Assembly (NCBI RefSeq): GCF_014737315.1
Contig: NZ_JPUF01000002.1
Location: 62,001 to 126,000, forward strand
Origin: Treponema zioleckii
GTDB lineage: Bacteria > Spirochaetota > Spirochaetia > Treponematales > Treponemataceae
Direction of reading: 5' to 3'
Length of the DNA stretch: 64,000 bases
Both the position numbers and the translations under genes were made by a program. Numbering within the stretch: the first letter of the stretch is position 1; the number at the start of each line of letters is the position of its first letter. The notes below the pieces were generated by a model. That model was not told the origin of the DNA and made no database searches. It saw nothing but the letters and a program-made list of their open reading frames with translations. Of the stretch, positions 33,578-42,770 are shown piece by piece.

Positions 33578-34810
33578 ATGAAAGTCGTTGTTATTGGTGC
33601 TCAGTGGGGAGATGAAGGAAAAGGTAAAATCGTTGACTACCTTGCGGAAAATGCAAAATATGTTGTTCGCTATGCGGGCGGTCCTAACGCTGGTCACACG
33701 ATTGTTGTTGACGGAAAACAGTACGCGCTTCATCAGGTTCCGTCAGGAATCCTCTATTCAGACAAAGCAGTTTTCCTTGGTGCCGGAATGGTAATCGACC
33801 CAGAGGCTCTTTTCAACGAACTTCAAATGCTCAAAGACAACGGAATTGATTGGGAAGGACGCGTTTTTATTTCTGACCGCGCACACATCATTCTTCCACG
33901 ATACCGCCAGATGGACAAAGACCGCGATGCGGCTCGCAAACGTCCGATTGGAACTACCGGCCGCGGAATCGGAATCACTTATTCAGAAAAAGCACAGAGA
34001 GACGGTCTTCGCCTTGCAGATTTGGACTGGAAACAGAAAATGGACGAATTTGAAGGCGAGGATTTGGAATACCTCAACAAATACAAAGACAGACTGATTG
34101 AGATGCGTGTTGATTTGACCGCAAAAATGTACGAATACCGAAACGAGAATATTCTTTTTGAGGGCGCTCAGGGTGCAATGCTCGACATTGATTCTGGAAC
34201 TTACCCTTACGTTTCTTCGGGTGCATCTTGTGCTGCCGGTGCTGCAACAGGATGTGGAATTGGTCCGCACGACCTTGACCAGATTCTTGGAGTGTTCAAG
34301 GCTTACGAGACTCGCGTAGGAAACGGTCCGATGCCTACAGAATTCAATGACGACGATGAAGCGGAAAGCGAGCTTTGCCGTACTGTACGCGAGACGGGGC
34401 GAGAATATGGCGTTACGACTGGTCGTGCCCGCCGTTGCGGTTATCTTGACTTGGTTGCATTGCGTTACGCTTGCCGAGTAAATTCTTTGGATTCCCTCGT
34501 GCTAACTCACCTGGACATTTACGACCCGATGGAACAGATTGAAGCGTGCGTGGCTTACGACATCAACGGTAAAATCGTAACAGACTTCCCGGCTGGTGTT
34601 GAGGACATGGAGAACGCAAAGCCGGTTTTGAAGAAATTCAAGGGCTGGAAAACTTCACTCAAAGAAATCCGCGAGTACGACAAACTTCCTGCCGCTGCAC
34701 GTGACTACGTTGAATTCATTGAAGATTACTGTAACACAAAAGTAGGAATCATTTCCGTAGGATATGAGCGTGATGAGACGTTTATCCGAAAGAATCCGTG
34801 GCAGAAATAA
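33578..34810 (+). CDS. purA: Adenylosuccinate synthetase
   Basis: This 410-residue enzyme joins IMP and aspartate with GTP on the way to AMP. Motifs are VIGAQWGDEGKGKIVD (about 5-20, P-loop-like), GGPNAGHTIVVDG (about 35-47), RPIGTTGRGIGITYSEK (about 125-141), LFEGAQGAMLDIDSGTYPYV (about 190-209), TTGRARRCGYLDLVALRY (about 283-300) and SVGYERDETF near the end. It is slightly shorter than the usual ~430. A single gene, it is followed by a terminator made from a dispersed palindrome. purF begins at the other end of the window but is not linked. Confidence 0.95.
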   Translation: MKVVVIGAQWGDEGKGKIVDYLAENAKYVVRYAGGPNAGHTIVVDGKQYALHQVPSGILYSDKAVFLGAGMVIDPEALFNELQMLKDNGIDWEGRVFISDRAHIILPRYRQMDKDRDAARKRPIGTTGRGIGITYSEKAQRDGLRLADLDWKQKMDEFEGEDLEYLNKYKDRLIEMRVDLTAKMYEYRNENILFEGAQGAMLDIDSGTYPYVSSGASCAAGAATGCGIGPHDLDQILGVFKAYETRVGNGPMPTEFNDDDEAESELCRTVRETGREYGVTTGRARRCGYLDLVALRYACRVNSLDSLVLTHLDIYDPMEQIEACVAYDINGKIVTDFPAGVEDMENAKPVLKKFKGWKTSLKEIREYDKLPAAARDYVEFIEDYCNTKVGIISVGYERDETFIRKNPWQK

Positions 34811-34845
34811 AATATCCTGTCACATAAAATAGCAAGTAAATTGTC

Positions 34846-34878
34846 ACCCCGAACATTTTGATTCGGGGTCTTTTTTTT
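34846..34878 (+). terminator. Terminator after purA
   Basis: ACCCCGAA, loop and TTCGGGGT followed by TTTTTTTT. The palindrome is of the dispersed CCGAA/TTCGG class that appears to be reused here as a terminator. Confidence 0.8.
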
Positions 34879-34959
34879 ACAGCCCTTGCCGTGCTCGACA
34901 ACGGCACACGTTTTTGGCCTGCAAAATAGAAAAATTAAAATCCGTTCTGGTAATTTGTT

Positions 34960-35062
34960 GTCATTCTGAACTTGATTCGGAATCTCTAAATGTAGATGAT
35001 GGAACGAGTTCAGCATGACAATAGGTTTTGGTTTCGACTTCGCTCAATCACCGCGTTTGTGT
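34960..35062. repeat. Dispersed palindromic repeats
   Basis: GTCATTCTGAACTTGATTCG (34960-34979) and GAGTTCAGCATGAC (35007-35020) are arms of a dispersed element also present at 26046-26071, 58255-58323 and 62290-62360. It is followed by GGTTTCGACTTCGCTCAATC (35030-35049), another repeat shared with 8778, 21150 and 57297. They fill the gap between purA and the M15 peptidase. Confidence 0.7.
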
Positions 35063-35073
35063 GATGCAGATTG

Positions 35074-35975
35074 TTAGTTGATGTTATTGTACTTAATCAG
35101 TTCCGGGCGGTATTCAAAGTGCATGTTATCCCAGATTGCCCACTTTCCGCCCCAGATGAATCCTTCGCTTTCAAATGCCTGAATTACTTTTTTTGGCGGC
35201 ATCCATCTTGCGCTCAATTTTGTCATAATCCACTTGTCGCCTACGTTTTGTTTCGTCCAGCTCCAGAAAATTTCTTTTCCGCCGCGTTTTTTCGGAAGCA
35301 CGTCAATTGCAATTCCGTAGCTGTGGAAGGATTTTCGTTTGGTGCCGGCGATAATTCTCCAATGATATGCGTCCGTGGACTTTAGGTTCGAGATGAACGC
35401 TCGAACTGCGGCATCGTTTTTTGCGTAGGCGAGTATTTTATTTTCAACTCGCTTGAGCGGGGCTTTTATGCGTTCGTGGATTCTCGTTTCTTTTTTTAAG
35501 AAAAATACTCCCGTGGTGTGCTCTACAAGAGATTCTTTGGTTTCTGCGGAATAAACGAAGTCAAAAAAGAATGTAGGCGCGCCAGGTCCGTCCTGACGGT
35601 TGCTTTCTGATGAATATTTTTTATTTCGTCTTTCTCTGCTTTTGTGAGTGATTTTGGGTCGCGGAGAGTTTTGCTGTATTCGTATAAAAGCGGCGTGTAT
35701 TTTTTGATGTTTGCAAGTTCCTCTTTGGGAAGCATTCTGCTGTCAGCCCAATAAAAAACTGCGGACTTTGTTTTTTTGCCGCCGAGCCATTTTGCCATTG
35801 TGAGTTCAAGTTTCCAGTCATCAAGTTTGTCATCGTAGTTTTCTTTAAAAGTGATGTCAGGATAGCTTTTTTCAAACATAATCAAATCCTTGGGAAGTTC
35901 CTTTGCGGATAAATTTGAAAAAAATCCGACGAATAAAAAAAAGACAAAAAAGACGGAAATGCAAACTCTTTTCAT
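35074..35975 (-). pseudogene. M15 peptidase (VanY/D,D-carboxypeptidase type), frameshifted
   Basis: Two reading frames together make one ~300-residue protein. The first (35975 to about 35620) has a signal peptide (MKRVCISVFFVFFLFVGFFS) and ends early after DEIKN. The second continues as KKYSSESNRQDGPGAPTFFF, then carries the M15 zinc site SFHSYGIAIDVLPKK and the C-terminal EGFIWGGKWAIWDNMHFEYR. Restoring one base in the six-T run at 35617-35622 joins them exactly. M15 enzymes trim peptidoglycan stem peptides in the periplasm. The start is immediately adjacent to the stop of the upstream DUF2007-like gene. It may be a real mutation, a slippage switch or an assembly indel. Confidence 0.85.
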
Positions 35976-36635
35976 TTAACGATTTTCAAACCCCTGCTGA
36001 TTTTTATTTTCGTCAACTTTAGGATAAATCGAAATCCCTAAAATTTCCTGAGATTTTTGCATTGGTTTTGCAAGAAATAAAGAAAGGAGAGCCGATGCAG
36101 TCTTTACGATTTCTGATTTTGGTTCTGCAAGTTTAAGAACATCGATTTTCTGTTTTATGTAATCGCCCACAATTTCGACGGCTTCGTCATAATCGTCCTG
36201 CAGAATTGAAATGCGTGAACTGAAAACTATGTTCTGAACTCCGGCTGCGCTTCCGTAAAGTGAATTCAAATTGGTAAAGTCTGCAATGGTCGGAATGTGT
36301 GCTGAGTGGAGCAGAGAGCGGATTATGGAGCAATCCTGCTGGGAAGAAACGTTCAGAAAATACTGGGATTTTTCGCCTTTCTGGGCGCGGATAAAGAAAT
36401 CTTCCGAAAAATCAGTGTCGTTGCTTTCCTCAGAGTTTTCTTCTTCGGCAAAAGATGAACTTTCCTGGCCTGACGGTTCCTTAAATTCAGCATCCATCAA
36501 ATCTTCGATTTTTGTTTCATCTTTTTTGGTAAGTTTTTTTATCAGCCGGTAAATGAGGCCGATTACAACTATTGCAAGCGCAATCCGTGCGGTTGTGGGG
36601 TCGGTAATGTTTCCGTAACGCAATAACAAATTCAT
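35976..36635 (-). CDS. Membrane-anchored DUF2007-like protein
   Basis: This 219-residue protein has one N-terminal membrane segment (about 15-33: ARIALAIVVIGLIYRLI), an acidic linker (about 40-80), then a ferredoxin-like module resembling DUF2007 (putative signal-transducing) around residues 90-165. There QDCSIIRSLLHSAHIPTIAD and DDYDEAVEIVGDYI are the typical parts. The function is unknown. It directly abuts the M15 peptidase start, so the pair is translationally coupled. Confidence 0.7.
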   Translation of the reverse strand: MNLLLRYGNITDPTTARIALAIVVIGLIYRLIKKLTKKDETKIEDLMDAEFKEPSGQESSSFAEEENSEESNDTDFSEDFFIRAQKGEKSQYFLNVSSQQDCSIIRSLLHSAHIPTIADFTNLNSLYGSAAGVQNIVFSSRISILQDDYDEAVEIVGDYIKQKIDVLKLAEPKSEIVKTASALLSLFLAKPMQKSQEILGISIYPKVDENKNQQGFENR

Positions 36636-36656
36636 TTTGTCTCCATAAAAGTATAG

Positions 36657-36700
36657 CCCGTTCCGGCTTTTTGAATTTTATTCAGCGTCAGCGGAACGGG
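36657..36700 (-). terminator. Hairpin between folD and the DUF2007-like gene
   Basis: CCCGTTCCG and CGGAACGGG form a 9-base perfect stem with a 26-base loop, 11 bases after the folD stop on -. The T-run on - (CTATACTTTT) is weak, so termination may be partial and leave the three - strand genes linked. Confidence 0.55.
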
Positions 36701-36710
36701 AATTGTCATT

Positions 36711-37589
36711 TTATTTTTTAATGGAATTTTCGGCAGCTTCAAGTGTGTTGTAAATGAGCATTGCGATTGTCATTGGACCGACTCCACCCGGAACTGGCGT
36801 AATGTAGCTTGCGATTTCTTTTAAGTCATCAAAATCAGCGTCGCCAATGAGTCTGAATCCGCTCTTTTTTGAAGCGTCTGGAATTCTGTTGACGCCGACA
36901 TCAATTACGACTGCTCCAGGTTTTACCATTTCTTTTGTAAGTGTGTGCGGATGCCCTGAGGCAACAACGATAATATCAGCATTTTTTGTGAACGAACCAA
37001 TGTCTTTGGTTCCTGTGTGGCAGATTGTTACCGTGCAGTTTGTCTCTTTGCGGGCAAGAAGAATTGAAACCGGCTTTCCGACGATGTTTGAGCGACCGAT
37101 TACAACGGCGTGCTTTCCGCTGGTTTGGATTCCCATGCGTTTTAGAAGGACGATAATTCCGTGCGGCGTGCAAGGCAAGAAGCCCGGACGACCAATCATC
37201 ATGTTTCCGACGCTCACCGGATGGAATCCGTCCACGTCTTTTGACGGGGCAATTGCCATTATCACTTTGTCTTCGTTAATGTGCTTTGGAAGCGGAAGCT
37301 GAACAAGGATTCCGTGAACAGAATCATCTTTGTTGAGTTTGTCGATTAATGCGAGAAGTTCTTCCTCCGTTGTGTTTTCTGGAAGATTTTCGCTTCGGTC
37401 AACCATGCCGGCTTCTGCGAGAGCTTTTCTCTTTCCTGTTACATACGAAACCGAAGCCGGGTTTTCGCCAACAAGGATTACGGCAAGACAAGGATTTACG
37501 CCCTTTTCTTTAAGAGCCTTTACTTTTTCGGCAACGCCAGCCCGAACTTCGAGTGCGATTGCTTTTCCATCGATGATTTGTGCGCTCAT
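36711..37589 (-). CDS. folD: Methylenetetrahydrofolate dehydrogenase/cyclohydrolase
   Basis: This 292-residue bifunctional enzyme interconverts 5,10-methylene- and 10-formyl-THF. Signatures are [24 protein letters not shown] (catalytic Tyr and Lys about 49-56), [28 protein letters not shown] (catalytic Asp), [17 protein letters not shown] (NADP site, about 160-176), and the C-terminal [15 protein letters not shown]. The length is normal. It is the first gene of a possible - strand group with the DUF2007-like and M15 genes. Confidence 0.95.
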   Translation of the reverse strand: MSAQIIDGKAIALEVRAGVAEKVKALKEKGVNPCLAVILVGENPASVSYVTGKRKALAEAGMVDRSENLPENTTEEELLALIDKLNKDDSVHGILVQLPLPKHINEDKVIMAIAPSKDVDGFHPVSVGNMMIGRPGFLPCTPHGIIVLLKRMGIQTSGKHAVVIGRSNIVGKPVSILLARKETNCTVTICHTGTKDIGSFTKNADIIVVASGHPHTLTKEMVKPGAVVIDVGVNRIPDASKKSGFRLIGDADFDDLKEIASYITPVPGGVGPMTIAMLIYNTLEAAENSIKK

Positions 37590-37712
37590 ACATACCTCTG
37601 TTATTGTATATAAGGAAGATTCTTAAATCTTACCGTAAAACAATGACTTGGGGGAGAGGCTTATTTTTTCTGCTTGGTTGAGGATTCTAATATTTTCGTA
37701 TAGTATTAAGCC

Positions 37713-39110
37713 ATGACGTATTTTTTTGAAACTTATGGCTGCGAAATGAATATCGCAGAGTCTGCGGCAGTTGAGCAACTTTTTATTAGCCGTGGATGGA
37801 AAAAAGCAGAGCATCCTGAAACTGCCGATATGGTTATTATCAATACTTGTTCGGTTCGTGGTTCGGCAGAAAAGAGGATTTTTGGTCGTCTCGGATATTT
37901 TACAGGCTTAAAGAAAATCAGAAGCAAAGACCCGAATACAAAAGCCCGTCTTGATGACATGAAACTTGCGATAGATTTTGTGGAGAAAAACGGTGTTGTG
38001 CCTCTTACCGTTGTTTTGATGGGCTGCATGGCGGAGAGACTTTTAAAGACTGTGCAGAAAGATTGGCCGGTTCTCGACTACGTTGTTGGAACTTTTGGAA
38101 AGCACCGTTTTGGCGAGATTATCGAAGCCGTTGAAGAAGGACGAAAGCCGTTCAAAATTGAGGAAGAAGAAGCCTATACTTTTGCAAAGACAAGCTATGA
38201 AGAAGCGGCCTTCTCAACTTTCGTGCCGATTATGCACGGGTGCAATAACTTCTGCACGTACTGCATTGTGCCTTACGTTCGCGGACGGGAAGTTTCGCGC
38301 CCGCTGGACCAGATTCTGGCAGAAATTGACTTTTTGAGCGGAAGAAAGGTAAAAGAAATCACTTTGCTCGGCCAGAACGTAAACGCATACCGTTGCATGG
38401 ACGAAGACGGAAGCGAATTGAATTTTCCGAAGCTGCTCAAAAAAATCAGCGAGCACATTGACAAGACAAATTCTTCTATTAAGTGGATTCGATTTGAGTC
38501 TTCAAACCCGAACGATTTTTCGGACGAACTCATTGAAGTTGCGGCTCACGACAACCACGTCTGCCACGGATTCCACATTGCGGCCCAGCACGGAAGCACC
38601 GAAATCCTTAAGCGCATGAACCGCAAGAATACGCGTGACGAATTTATTGAGCTTACAAAAAAACTCCGCGCCGCAATGCCAGACGTTCAGCTTATCACCG
38701 ATTTGATGGTTGGATTCCCTGGAGAAACGGAAGAGCAGTTTGAAGAAATCCTTACGATGATGAATGAAGTAAAATTTGAAAGTGCGTTCATGTATTACTT
38801 TAATCCTCGCGAGGGCACTCCAGCCGCAAAATTCCCGGACCAGATTGACCTTGAAGTAAAAAAGGCCCGCTTGCAGAAGGTGATTGATTTGCAGCTCACT
38901 CACACGACGGAAGTAATGCAGAAGCGGGTAGGCGAAACAATCGACGTTCTTGTGGACATTGTGAGCCGTCACGACGAAAGCGAGCTTTTGGGCAAAACTG
39001 AACAGAATGAACGAGTGGCATTTAAAGCCGACAAAAAACTCATCGGTTCGTTCGTAAAAGTTAAGCTCACAGGTCTGAGCGGAAACACGTTCCGCGGTGA
39101 ATTAGTTTAG
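37713..39110 (+). CDS. miaB: tRNA-2-methylthio-N6-dimethylallyladenosine synthase
   Basis: This 465-residue radical-SAM methylthiotransferase adds ms2 to i6A37 in tRNA. It has the UPF0004 domain with Cys at FETYGCEMN, INTCSVRG and LMGCMAERL. The radical-SAM CxxxCxxC is in GCNNFCTYCIVPYVRGREVSRP (about 175-197), and a TRAM domain lies at the C-terminus (about 400-465). The length and order of motifs fit MiaB rather than MtaB or RimO. It stands alone; the gap to the MATE gene has an ATTGCCGTG/CACGGCAAT palindrome. Confidence 0.93.
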   Translation: MTYFFETYGCEMNIAESAAVEQLFISRGWKKAEHPETADMVIINTCSVRGSAEKRIFGRLGYFTGLKKIRSKDPNTKARLDDMKLAIDFVEKNGVVPLTVVLMGCMAERLLKTVQKDWPVLDYVVGTFGKHRFGEIIEAVEEGRKPFKIEEEEAYTFAKTSYEEAAFSTFVPIMHGCNNFCTYCIVPYVRGREVSRPLDQILAEIDFLSGRKVKEITLLGQNVNAYRCMDEDGSELNFPKLLKKISEHIDKTNSSIKWIRFESSNPNDFSDELIEVAAHDNHVCHGFHIAAQHGSTEILKRMNRKNTRDEFIELTKKLRAAMPDVQLITDLMVGFPGETEEQFEEILTMMNEVKFESAFMYYFNPREGTPAAKFPDQIDLEVKKARLQKVIDLQLTHTTEVMQKRVGETIDVLVDIVSRHDESELLGKTEQNERVAFKADKKLIGSFVKVKLTGLSGNTFRGELV

Positions 39111-39167
39111 TAAACCTGTCATTGTGCGGCGTGTGCTTGATGCACTGCAACCTTGCCGTGTTGTGTC

Positions 39168-39190
39168 ATTGCCGTGCTTGACACGGCAAT
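39168..39190. repeat. Palindrome between miaB and the MATE gene
   Basis: ATTGCCGTG and CACGGCAAT form a perfect 9-base stem with a 5-base loop. No T-run follows. A related GCCGTGCTCGACAACGGC occurs at 34888-34905. It may act as a transcription end or simply be a dispersed repeat. Confidence 0.5.
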
Positions 39191-39238
39191 CTTTCACCCG
39201 CTTGCTTGTCTGTGTCTCGCAATGACGGAGGTGTTTCC

Positions 39239-40606
39239 ATGAAAAATTTAAAGGCGTTCCTTCATCCTGATTTAACTGGCGGTCAGATTCTTCCTTCATT
39301 GCTGAGCTTTGCCCTCCCAATCATCATTTCGCTTGTTTTTCAGCATCTTTACAATGCAGTTGATACGATAATCGTCGGACATTATCTTGCGGAAGATTCT
39401 CTTGCGGCAATCGGAGCCAGCGCGCCGTTGTTCGAGCTCCTGGTCGGATTCGGAAACGGATTCAGCAACGGACTTTCGATTGTTGCGGCGCGGGCATACG
39501 GTTCAGGAAACAGGGACTCCCTTAAAAAAGTCGTGGCATCTTCAATTATTCTTACGGCCGGAGTTACGGTTTTGATTACATTCATCTCCAGAGTTTCGCT
39601 CCTGCCGGCGCTCGGACTTTTAAAAACGCCTTCAAACATAATTAACGAGGCTTTTTCCTACATCAATACGATTACGATGTTTGCAGTGGTGCTTTTTGCG
39701 TTCAATTTTCTTTCTGGAATGCTTCGTGCCACCGGTGACTCTTTTTCACCGCTCATTTTCCTTATAATTTCTTCCGTGCTGAATATTTTTCTTGATGTGC
39801 TTTTCATTACGAAATTCGGAATGGGAATCCGCGGGGCGGCGGTCGCCACTGTTGTGGCTCAGGGAATTTCGGCTTTGCTCTGCCTGTTTTTCATTGCAGG
39901 AAAAGCCAGAATCCTGATTCCGTCTGCAAGGCATTTTAAAATGGAACCTAAAATGGTTCGAGAGCTTTTCGGTCAGGGAATTTCAATGGCACTGATGAGT
40001 GCACTTGTGAGTTCTGGAACTGTTATTTTGCAGTCTGCAATCAATACGTTTGGAACAAAAGTCATTGCGGGGCACCTTGCTTCAAGAAAGATTTTTTCAA
40101 TTCTCTGCATTCCGCTGATTGCTTTGGGAACGGCGTCTTCAACATTTGTTTCGCAGAATCTCGGTGCCGGAAAACTCGAACGAATCCGCAGGGGAATTTT
40201 CCTTTCAATTTTTATGTCTTCCGCCTGGGCTTTATTTTTGGTTTTACTGATGAAATTTGCAGTCCATCCGCTTTTGTCGTTCATTTCCGGTTCAGATGAT
40301 GAAATACTTCTTGAATACGGAACAAAATATCTTTTTTTCTGCATACCGTTTTTTATCGTGCTCGGAAGCCTTGTAATTTCGCGGAACTGCCTTCAGGGAC
40401 TTGGAAGCAAAGTTCTTCCGTTGATTTCAAGCGTAATCGAGCTTTGCGGAAAAATTGCCTTTACGAAATTCATAGTGCCTGCACTCGGAACCTGGGGCAT
40501 AATCCTCTGTGAACCGCTTATCTGGTGCGTCATGTGCGCGCAGCTTCTCTTCGTTCTTTTAAGGCACCCCGCCGTGCGACGAACGAATTCTCCGAAGTGG
40601 CGTTAA
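39239..40606 (+). CDS. MATE-family efflux transporter
   Basis: This 455-residue inner-membrane protein with about twelve membrane helices has the N-terminal LPSLLSFALPIIISLVFQHL and NAVDTIIVGHYL typical of the DinF/NorM-like MATE family, plus a second half with internal similarity (GQGISMALMSALVSSGTVIL). MATE proteins export drugs or metabolites with Na+ or H+. The substrate is unknown. ATG 39239 is chosen because GGAGG precedes it; an in-frame start at 39206 adds a poor N-terminus. Confidence 0.9.
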   Translation: MKNLKAFLHPDLTGGQILPSLLSFALPIIISLVFQHLYNAVDTIIVGHYLAEDSLAAIGASAPLFELLVGFGNGFSNGLSIVAARAYGSGNRDSLKKVVASSIILTAGVTVLITFISRVSLLPALGLLKTPSNIINEAFSYINTITMFAVVLFAFNFLSGMLRATGDSFSPLIFLIISSVLNIFLDVLFITKFGMGIRGAAVATVVAQGISALLCLFFIAGKARILIPSARHFKMEPKMVRELFGQGISMALMSALVSSGTVILQSAINTFGTKVIAGHLASRKIFSILCIPLIALGTASSTFVSQNLGAGKLERIRRGIFLSIFMSSAWALFLVLLMKFAVHPLLSFISGSDDEILLEYGTKYLFFCIPFFIVLGSLVISRNCLQGLGSKVLPLISSVIELCGKIAFTKFIVPALGTWGIILCEPLIWCVMCAQLLFVLLRHPAVRRTNSPKWR

Positions 40607-40710
40607 TATCTCAAATATCTCCATTTTTTTTATTCAAAACTGTTGAAAATCAATAAAAAAAATTATAATTTTTTTCATATTATAATAAAAAGTGGAGATT
40701 TTAAGAAAAA

Positions 40711-41919
40711 ATGAAAAAAAGTAACAAACTTTCAATTGCGCTTCTCGGCGTTATGACTTGCGGAATGTTAATCAGCTGCGGCGGAAAGTCTGCATCTGGT
40801 GCTTTTGATGGAAAAGCATTCGTTTCTAACAACGGAGGCGACACGATTTCTTTTGAGCACGGTTCTGCAATTCTTGACAGTTCTACAGAAGCTTCGTATT
40901 CCTCAAAAGGAAATGAAATTACAATCAAATATTACACAGGCGCTCTTAAAACTGTAATTTTTAACAAAAAAGACAATGTTCTTGAAACTGAATCTGGTTC
41001 AATCGAAGCGTATGCCTCATTGCCAAAAGATGAGCTCAAAAAAGAGCTTGAAGGCAACTTCTTTACAAATAACACAAATTCCGAAGATTACTGGTATTTT
41101 GATGAATCAGGAATCGCTGTTCATTTTTACACAGAAGCAAAAAAAGACAAAAAAATAAAATCTACAGATTACGTAAAATATCTCGTAAAAAACGGAACTG
41201 TTTCGGCTGGAAGAACGTCTTTTGTTTTTGACGGCGTAACAAAATCCCTCAAATCAAAAATCAAAGATCCTTTGGCATACGAAAAAGATTCCAAAAAGTC
41301 ACTTGAAAAATCAACATTCTCTGCAGGCGACCTTAAAGACAAATATTTTACAAACAAAGGCGGTGCGCAGGTTGAAGACTCAAAAGTTTACTACATGCTG
41401 TTGAATGGCGAAAATGCTATTCGATACGATTACCGTGGTCGAAAACAGGGCGAAGTAAAATATGCAGTCGTAAACAACACGGTTCTTTTCATTGATGGAA
41501 ATGATGTTGAGAAATTCACTTTTGACAAAGCCGGAAACAAACTTGTTCAGACAGAAGTTAAATGGGACGGCTCTGAGTTGAAGACAGAATTCCCGGCAGT
41601 GACTGCTGATGCTTATACAAAAGCCGTAAAATCTAACCCGCTCATCGGACAGAATTTTGCAGGTTACATTGCAGAAAGCAAATCAAACGTAAAACTCACA
41701 TTCAAAGATGACAAATCGCTCGACATTGAAAAAAGAAGCGGAAAAGATAAGTCAAATTTGACATGGACTTACAAGTTTGAAAAGAACGATGCAAAAAATT
41801 CATTGAGCACACTCAAAATTACAACTGACTCCAAAGAAGAATTGGTTTACAAGTATTCTGAAAACGACGATGTAATTTACATGAATGACGGATCAAGACT
41901 CAATTATTCAAGAAAATAA
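40711..41919 (+). CDS. Lipoprotein of unknown function
   Basis: This 402-residue lipoprotein has a signal peptide with lipobox LISC (Cys near residue 24). The mature protein is made of at least three related beta-rich modules (about 30-110, 115-200, 210-310 and 315-400). Each has an F-x-N or Y-x-S type strand start and a conserved GSAILDSS / SGIAVHFYT / NGENAIRYD pattern. The modules recall lipocalin-like extracytoplasmic sensor units but cannot be assigned. The ribosome site is TGGAGA. Two TATAAT hexamers occur at 40664 and 40681 upstream. Confidence 0.75.
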   Translation: MKKSNKLSIALLGVMTCGMLISCGGKSASGAFDGKAFVSNNGGDTISFEHGSAILDSSTEASYSSKGNEITIKYYTGALKTVIFNKKDNVLETESGSIEAYASLPKDELKKELEGNFFTNNTNSEDYWYFDESGIAVHFYTEAKKDKKIKSTDYVKYLVKNGTVSAGRTSFVFDGVTKSLKSKIKDPLAYEKDSKKSLEKSTFSAGDLKDKYFTNKGGAQVEDSKVYYMLLNGENAIRYDYRGRKQGEVKYAVVNNTVLFIDGNDVEKFTFDKAGNKLVQTEVKWDGSELKTEFPAVTADAYTKAVKSNPLIGQNFAGYIAESKSNVKLTFKDDKSLDIEKRSGKDKSNLTWTYKFEKNDAKNSLSTLKITTDSKEELVYKYSENDDVIYMNDGSRLNYSRK

Positions 41920-41962
41920 CTTCTGATTTTGCCAAGTGAATTTTAAAAATTTATTTGGATAA

Positions 41963-42001
41963 AAAAGCCCGATTCTGAATTATGCTGGAATCGGGCTTTT
42001 T
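41963..42001. terminator. Bidirectional terminator between lipoprotein and GNAT gene
   Basis: AAAAGCCCGATTC pairs with GAATCGGGCTTTT across a 12-base loop. The A-run before it lets it act on - too, ending the GNAT gene. Confidence 0.85.
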
Positions 42002-42035
42002 GTTGAGTGATAATGCGTTCTATATAAACTCGCAC

Positions 42036-42506
42036 CTATCCTAAAATCTTTTCCATGCAGATTTTCTGTGGCTTCATGCCCATTTTTTCGTAGAAGGCCT
42101 GTGCCGCCGGATTTAGAGACCACACGTTTAGAGTCACGTTGTAGCAACCAATCGACTTTGCGTAGAAAAGAACGTGTTCGTAAAGTTTTTGACCGACATG
42201 TTTTCCGCGCGCGGAGGCGTCAACGCACAAATCGTCGATGTAAAGAGTTTTTATGTCTGCAAGCAGTCGGTCGCCCTTGGTCTCTTTTAAGACGCAGAAA
42301 ATATATCCCAGCACGTTGCAGTCTTCCTCAAAAATAAAGACCGGCGTTTTTTCGTCCGAAAAAATTCCCTTCAAATCTTCGTCCGAATACTTTGTCGCCA
42401 GATTGAATAAATCAGGTCGCCCCTCGTGATGAATCCTGTTCACCTGCTCCAAAAGTGCCAGCACCTTCGGAATATCCAGTTCCTCTGCCTTACGAATGTT
42501 TTGCAT
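42036..42506 (-). CDS. GNAT-family N-acetyltransferase
   Basis: This 156-residue protein has a GNAT fold: IRKAEELDIPKVLALLEQV at the start, IDDLCVDASARGKHVGQKLYEHV (acetyl-CoA loop, about 90-112), and NVTLNVWSLNPAAQAFYEKMGM near the end. The acceptor is unknown; the overall pattern is like ribosomal or small-molecule acetylating GNATs of gut bacteria. It is a single gene. Confidence 0.85.
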   Translation of the reverse strand: MQNIRKAEELDIPKVLALLEQVNRIHHEGRPDLFNLATKYSDEDLKGIFSDEKTPVFIFEEDCNVLGYIFCVLKETKGDRLLADIKTLYIDDLCVDASARGKHVGQKLYEHVLFYAKSIGCYNVTLNVWSLNPAAQAFYEKMGMKPQKICMEKILG

Positions 42507-42770
42507 AATGCCTCCTTTTTTGTTGAAACCTTTTTCCGCTGAATCAAGTTGATAGTATCAGTCGCATAATTCTTAGTCAATTTTCGGGAACTTCTTGTTG
42601 TTCCGTTTTGTTTTTAAGAGAAAATCGAATAAAAACTAAGAAAATTGGATATATTTATTCAGGCTTAAGGCGTTTTGTAACAAAATTTAAATAAAGTCGT
42701 ATTTTTATATGGATTTTTCTTTTTTTTCTCTCCACAATTGTAGCACTTTTCATAAAAAAAAGAGGAATCT

